In this document: piece after piece, positions 7,102 to 9,561 of the stretch | Layout of the letters: the number at the start of each line of letters is the position of its first letter | Position numbering within the stretch: the stretch's first letter is position 1 | DNA from: Nitrospinota bacterium | GTDB lineage: Bacteria > JAUXIQ01 | Assembly (NCBI GenBank): GCA_030620925.1 | Contig: JAUXIQ010000048.1 | Span: 1 to 9,561, forward strand | DNA length: 9,561 nucleotides | Reading direction: 5' to 3' | Made by a program: the position numbers and the translations under genes | Notes under the pieces: generated by a model | Databases searched by the model: none | Seen by the model: the letters and a program-made list of their open reading frames with translations, nothing else | What the model was told of the DNA's origin: nothing

Positions 7102-7377
7102 ATGACAAAAGCGGAACTTGTGGAAAAAGTATCTGAAAAAATTAACCTTGCCAAAAAAGATACTGAAGTCATCGTTAATACAGTCTTCAATAGCATTACT
7201 GATGCCCTTAGCAAGGGAGACAAGGTGGAGCTGCGGGGTTTTGGAAGCTTTCGGCTGCGCAAAAGGAATTCCAGAGAAGGGAGAAATCCCAAGACTGGCG
7301 CCACCGTCGTCATTCCTGCCAAGAGAATTCCCTTTTTCAAGCCCGGTAAAGACCTCAGGGAAACGGTGGACAACTAA
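7102..7377 (+). CDS. HU/IHF-family DNA-binding protein (IHF-beta-like position)
   Basis: This is a small dimeric nucleoid protein that bends DNA, 91 residues long, the standard size. It begins MTKAELVEKV and has two N-terminal helices, the turn RGFGSF (45-50) and the DNA-binding arm with RNPKTG (61-66), whose Pro63 is the intercalating proline of the family. The ending PFFKPGKDLRE (77-87) resembles IHF-beta more than classical HU, and the position after rpsA is where ihfB sits in many proteobacteria. With no partner subunit visible I do not choose between HU homodimer and IHF-beta. The start has a strong AGGAGG at 7091-7096, 5 nt upstream, consistent with high expression. The stop codon lies inside an inverted repeat. 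Confidence 0.93.
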   Translation: MTKAELVEKVSEKINLAKKDTEVIVNTVFNSITDALSKGDKVELRGFGSFRLRKRNSREGRNPKTGATVVIPAKRIPFFKPGKDLRETVDN

Positions 7378-7389
7378 CCCGGGGTTAGT
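7373..7389 (+). repeat. Inverted repeat over the HU/IHF stop codon
   Basis: ACTAACC (7373-7379) pairs with GGTTAGT (7383-7389) around a 3-nt CGG loop. The TAA stop at 7375-7377 is inside the left arm. The T-tract starts only at 7408, too far for this stem to act as a terminator alone. It excludes the terminator-like fold at 7378-7403 because both use the same CCCGGGG. Confidence 0.5.
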
Positions 7390-7414
7390 CATTAATTTCC
7401 GGGGTGATTTTTTT
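7378..7414 (+). terminator. Possible intrinsic terminator after the HU/IHF gene
   Basis: CCCGGGG (7378-7384) can pair with TTCCGGG (7397-7403), giving five Watson-Crick and two G-U pairs around a 12-nt loop. Four bases later seven T residues occur at 7408-7414. The layout fits a rho-independent terminator, but the stem is short and a competing hairpin at 7373-7389 may prevent it. Partial read-through into the macrodomain gene is likely, since no good promoter is visible downstream. Confidence 0.45.
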
Positions 7415-7417
7415 GAT

Positions 7418-7462
7418 GCTCCCTTCAATTGTTAAATGTGCGATTTTATAAGTAGAGGGAGC
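7418..7462 (+). promoter_or_regulatory. Stem that covers the macrodomain gene ribosome binding site
   Basis: GCTCCCT (7418-7424) is the exact complement of AGGGAGC (7456-7462), extended by one G-U pair (7425 with 7455), with an A/T-rich loop of 29 nt. The right arm includes AGGGAG, the Shine-Dalgarno site 5 nt before the ATG at 7467. If the stem forms, it would hide the site and lower translation. The pairing is read directly from the sequence; the regulatory role is inferred. Confidence 0.4.
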
Positions 7463-7466
7463 CAGG

Positions 7467-8009
7467 ATGCGCTATATTTGCGGACAACTTGAAGTCCTCC
7501 TCTCCGAGGGCGACGTAACGGAGATGGATTGCGACGCCATAGTAAACGCAGCCAACAATCACCTCTGGATGGGAGCCGGAGTTGCAGGGGCCATAAAGAA
7601 GAAAGGTGGGAAAGTTATAGAGGAAGAAGCGGTGAAAAAGGGGCCTATCCCCGTGGGTGAAGCCGTAGTCACCACGGGTGGAGCCCTAAGGGCCGAATAT
7701 GTCATTCACGCCGCAGGAATGGGGCAAGACCTTTCCACCGATACGCAGAAGATTTACCATTGCACGCTAAACAGCCTGAAACGCGCCCGGGAGTTGGGGC
7801 TTAAATCTATAGCTTTTCCCGCCATAGGGACCGGCGTCGGAGGGTTCCCCTTGGAAGAAGCCGCTGGCTCTATGCTGACCGCCGTGGTAGACCACGCCGC
7901 TGCAGGAGCGGATTCCCCCCAAACAGTCCATTTCGTTCTTTTCCAGCAGAGCATTTACCAGGCCTTCCAGGAAGCTGCGGATAAACTCCTCACCCGGCAG
8001 GATAAATGA
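7467..8009 (+). CDS. Macrodomain (ADP-ribose-binding) protein
   Basis: This 180-residue protein is a single macrodomain. Visible motifs are GDVTE with Asp16 (the expected adenine contact), AIVNAANNHLWMGAGVAGAI (24-43) and PAIGTGVGGFPLEEA (118-132), which surround the ADP-ribose in this fold. The loop has GAGVAG where MacroD-type hydrolases have GGGVDG, so it is closer to the Af1521-like group. Such proteins bind ADP-ribose or related nucleotides, and some remove ADP-ribose from proteins or act on ADP-ribose 1''-phosphate. The substrate here is unknown. No signal peptide or membrane segment is present. The ATG at 7467 has AGGGAG 5 nt upstream, within a possible stem. The gene overlaps miaA by 4 nt (ATGA), which indicates translational coupling and a link, perhaps only of expression, with tRNA modification. 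Confidence 0.9.
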   Translation: MRYICGQLEVLLSEGDVTEMDCDAIVNAANNHLWMGAGVAGAIKKKGGKVIEEEAVKKGPIPVGEAVVTTGGALRAEYVIHAAGMGQDLSTDTQKIYHCTLNSLKRARELGLKSIAFPAIGTGVGGFPLEEAAGSMLTAVVDHAAAGADSPQTVHFVLFQQSIYQAFQEAADKLLTRQDK

Positions 8010-8956
8010 GAAATAGTGAGGATATCCTACTGGCGATCCTGGGTCCCACTGCTGTAGGGAAGACGACCGTCTCGCTGAAAGTGGCCCGGTTGACGAAGGG
8101 TGAGATTATCAGCGCCGACTCCATGCTTGTTTACAAACACATGGATGTCGGTACCGCCAAGCCTTCTCTGGAGGAGAGGAACGGCATCAAGCATCATCTC
8201 ATCGATGTTCTGAACCCGGACCAATATTACAGCGCCGCCGACTATGGGCGGGCCGCTGGAAAAGCCATCCAGGACGTTTTGTCGGGCGGGAAGCAGCCGA
8301 TAATGGTGGGTGGAAGCGGTCTTTATATCAGGGCGGCTATAGAAGGCATATTCGAAGGGCCTTCCGCGGACAGGGAGTTGAGGAGTGAGCTGGAAGCGGA
8401 AGCCGAGGAGAAGGGGAGTCAGTTCCTGCATGAGACCCTGGCCGAAGTGGACCCCGCAGCGGCCTCTCAAATCAATCCCAACGACCTGCGGAGGATTATT
8501 CGAGCCCTTGAGGTTTATCGACTGACGGGCAAACGCATCTCCGCCTTTTTCGCACAGCAAGATGCAGGGGATAAGCCGTTTAAACCCCTCATATTCGGGC
8601 TCACCAGAGACAAGGAAGAGTTGCACCAACGCATCCATCGGCGTATAGAAGATATGATGGAGAAGGGTTGGCTCCAGGAGGTGGAAAACCTGCTGGCTGG
8701 AGGATACTCAGCACAGCTGGTTCCCATGCAGAGCTTCGGTTACAGACATCTCACCGATTGCCTCAAGGGCAAAATAGAGCTGCAAGACGCCGTGGAACTC
8801 ATTAAACGCGACACTCGAAAATTCGCCAAAAGGCAGATGACCTGGTTCAGGGCAATGAAAGGGGTGCGCTGGATAAACCTCTCCGACCTCCCGGGAGGGG
8901 AAGAGAGCGCAGCCTGTATAATTATCGACGGGTTGGAAAATTGCAAAAACAAATAG
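8006..8956 (+). CDS. miaA: tRNA dimethylallyltransferase
   Basis: MiaA transfers a dimethylallyl group from DMAPP to N6 of A37 in tRNAs that read codons starting with U, giving i6A37. The protein is 316 residues, the normal length. It shows the P-loop GPTAVGKT (13-20), ISADSMLVYKHMDVGTAKP (35-53) with Asp38 as the expected general base, VGGSGLYI (101-108), NDLRRIIRALEVYRLTGK (159-176), the segment MQSFGYRHL (241-249) and KRQMTWFR (275-282). SFGYR replaces the more common AIGYKE, a mild variation. All expected catalytic parts are present. The start overlaps the stop of the macrodomain gene, with AGGA at 7999-8002, and the 3' end overlaps the proposed hflX start by 16 nt, so the three genes are probably co-translated. 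Confidence 0.96.
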   Translation: MRNSEDILLAILGPTAVGKTTVSLKVARLTKGEIISADSMLVYKHMDVGTAKPSLEERNGIKHHLIDVLNPDQYYSAADYGRAAGKAIQDVLSGGKQPIMVGGSGLYIRAAIEGIFEGPSADRELRSELEAEAEEKGSQFLHETLAEVDPAAASQINPNDLRRIIRALEVYRLTGKRISAFFAQQDAGDKPFKPLIFGLTRDKEELHQRIHRRIEDMMEKGWLQEVENLLAGGYSAQLVPMQSFGYRHLTDCLKGKIELQDAVELIKRDTRKFAKRQMTWFRAMKGVRWINLSDLPGGEESAACIIIDGLENCKNK

Positions 8957-9561
8957 AAACCCGAGGTAGAGAAAAAGCCTTGCTGGTAGGGATCAAGCTC
9001 AGCAGCCAACGCATTGAGGAGGCCGAGGAATCGATAGATGAGCTATGCAAACTTACTGAGACCGCCGGTATCAGAGTGGCCCGCAAGACCATTCAGCAGA
9101 TTCAGAAACCCAACAGCCGGATTCTCATAGGCAAGGGCAAAGTGGTGGAGATACATGAGCTTTGCCAGGATGAAAAGATGGACCTGGTGATCTTCGACGA
9201 AGAGCTTACCCCCGCTCAACAGAGGAGCCTGCAGGAAGAAATGAGTCTCCAGGTAATCGACAGAGCACAGCTCATCCTGGAGATTTTCGCCAAGAGGGCC
9301 AGAAGCAGCGAAGGGAAGCTCCAGGTCGATCTGGCGCAGTTGAAATATATGCTTACCCACCTTGTGGGCAGGGGTATCACCATGTCGCGCCTGGGAGGGG
9401 GGATAGGCACCAGGGGGCCGGGAGAAACGCAGCTCGAAGTGGATCGGCGGAAAGTCCACCGCAGGATATATAAACTTGAGAGAGAGCTTGAGGCGGTAAA
9501 GAACAGAAGACGCGTACAGCGGACGGGGAGGAGGTCTCTACAGCTTCCCTCGGTGGCCATG
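8941..9561 (+). CDS. hflX: GTPase HflX, N-terminal part (runs off the window)
   Basis: HflX is a ribosome-associated GTPase that splits or rescues stalled 70S ribosomes, notably under heat stress. The frame is open from TTG at 8941 to the last base, 207 codons. The visible part is the N-terminal domain with EKALLVGIKL, then IGKGKVVE, VIFDEELTPAQQRSLQE, GKLQVDLAQLKYML and the family signature GGGIGTRGPGETQLEVDRR, followed by a charged helix. The window ends at PSVAM, where the GTPase domain and its P-loop would begin, so nucleotide-binding residues cannot be checked. TTG at 8941 overlaps the miaA end and has only a weak GG-rich stretch before it; TTG at 8980 is a later alternative but would trim the conserved start. 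No ATG lies before the conserved region. Confidence 0.93.
   Translation, partial: MQKQIETRGREKALLVGIKLSSQRIEEAEESIDELCKLTETAGIRVARKTIQQIQKPNSRILIGKGKVVEIHELCQDEKMDLVIFDEELTPAQQRSLQEEMSLQVIDRAQLILEIFAKRARSSEGKLQVDLAQLKYMLTHLVGRGITMSRLGGGIGTRGPGETQLEVDRRKVHRRIYKLERELEAVKNRRRVQRTGRRSLQLPSVAM

Noticed and set aside
7118-7435. Second + strand open frame overlapping the HU/IHF gene
   Set aside because: The HU/IHF reading is unmistakable and has the strong ribosome binding site; the other frame shows no family features.
7424-7452. Promoter-like pair TTCAAT, 17 nt, TATAAG before the macrodomain gene
   Set aside because: The -35 match is poor, and a transcript starting about 7 nt after the -10 would lack most of the Shine-Dalgarno site.
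8027-8638. Long open frame on the - strand antisense to miaA
   Set aside because: miaA is certain in this stretch, and the antisense protein has no recognisable motif and no good ribosome binding site.
9043-9459. Open frames on the - strand antisense to hflX
   Set aside because: The + strand encodes clear HflX signatures throughout; the antisense frames are shadows.

Overview
All recognisable genes in this window lie on the + strand, and it reads as a bacterial housekeeping region with no mobile element, CRISPR array, rRNA or tRNA that I can see. The order is pheA - hisC-type aminotransferase - tyrA - cmk - rpsA - sppA - HU/IHF - macrodomain gene - miaA - hflX (cut off by the window end). 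An S1 with six domains, followed by sppA and an HU/IHF gene, together with a fused chorismate mutase-prephenate dehydratase, suggests a Gram-negative-type lineage near Desulfobacterota or Nitrospirota, or an uncultivated phylum with the same gene order. This placement is inferred from gene order recalled from known genomes; I cannot fix the taxon.

Region 1 (about 28-3119) is a tight aromatic amino acid block. PheA makes phenylpyruvate from prephenate, TyrA makes 4-hydroxyphenylpyruvate, and the aminotransferase between them could convert both keto acids to Phe and Tyr as well as, or instead of, acting in histidine synthesis. The chorismate mutase domain of PheA lacks several residues expected at the active site.

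Region 2 (3122-7377) covers nucleotide and translation functions plus nucleoid and envelope functions: CMP kinase, ribosomal protein S1, a signal peptide peptidase and an HU/IHF protein. cmk has no ATG, GTG or TTG start able to include its P-loop and probably starts at ATT. S1 carries an unusual acidic tail of about 150 residues that includes three tandem 18-residue units. aroA and ispH, often found beside cmk and rpsA in related layouts, are absent here.

Region 3 (7378-9561) begins with an 89-nt intergenic stretch holding competing hairpins, one of which covers the ribosome binding site of the next gene. A macrodomain gene, miaA and hflX then follow, each overlapping the next. The hfq gene that separates miaA and hflX in gammaproteobacteria is missing. 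Three genes appear to use unusual starts: pheA TTG, cmk ATT and hflX TTG. I see no clearly novel system. The most interesting points are the cmk start, the S1 tail, the eroded mutase site and the structured macrodomain leader.
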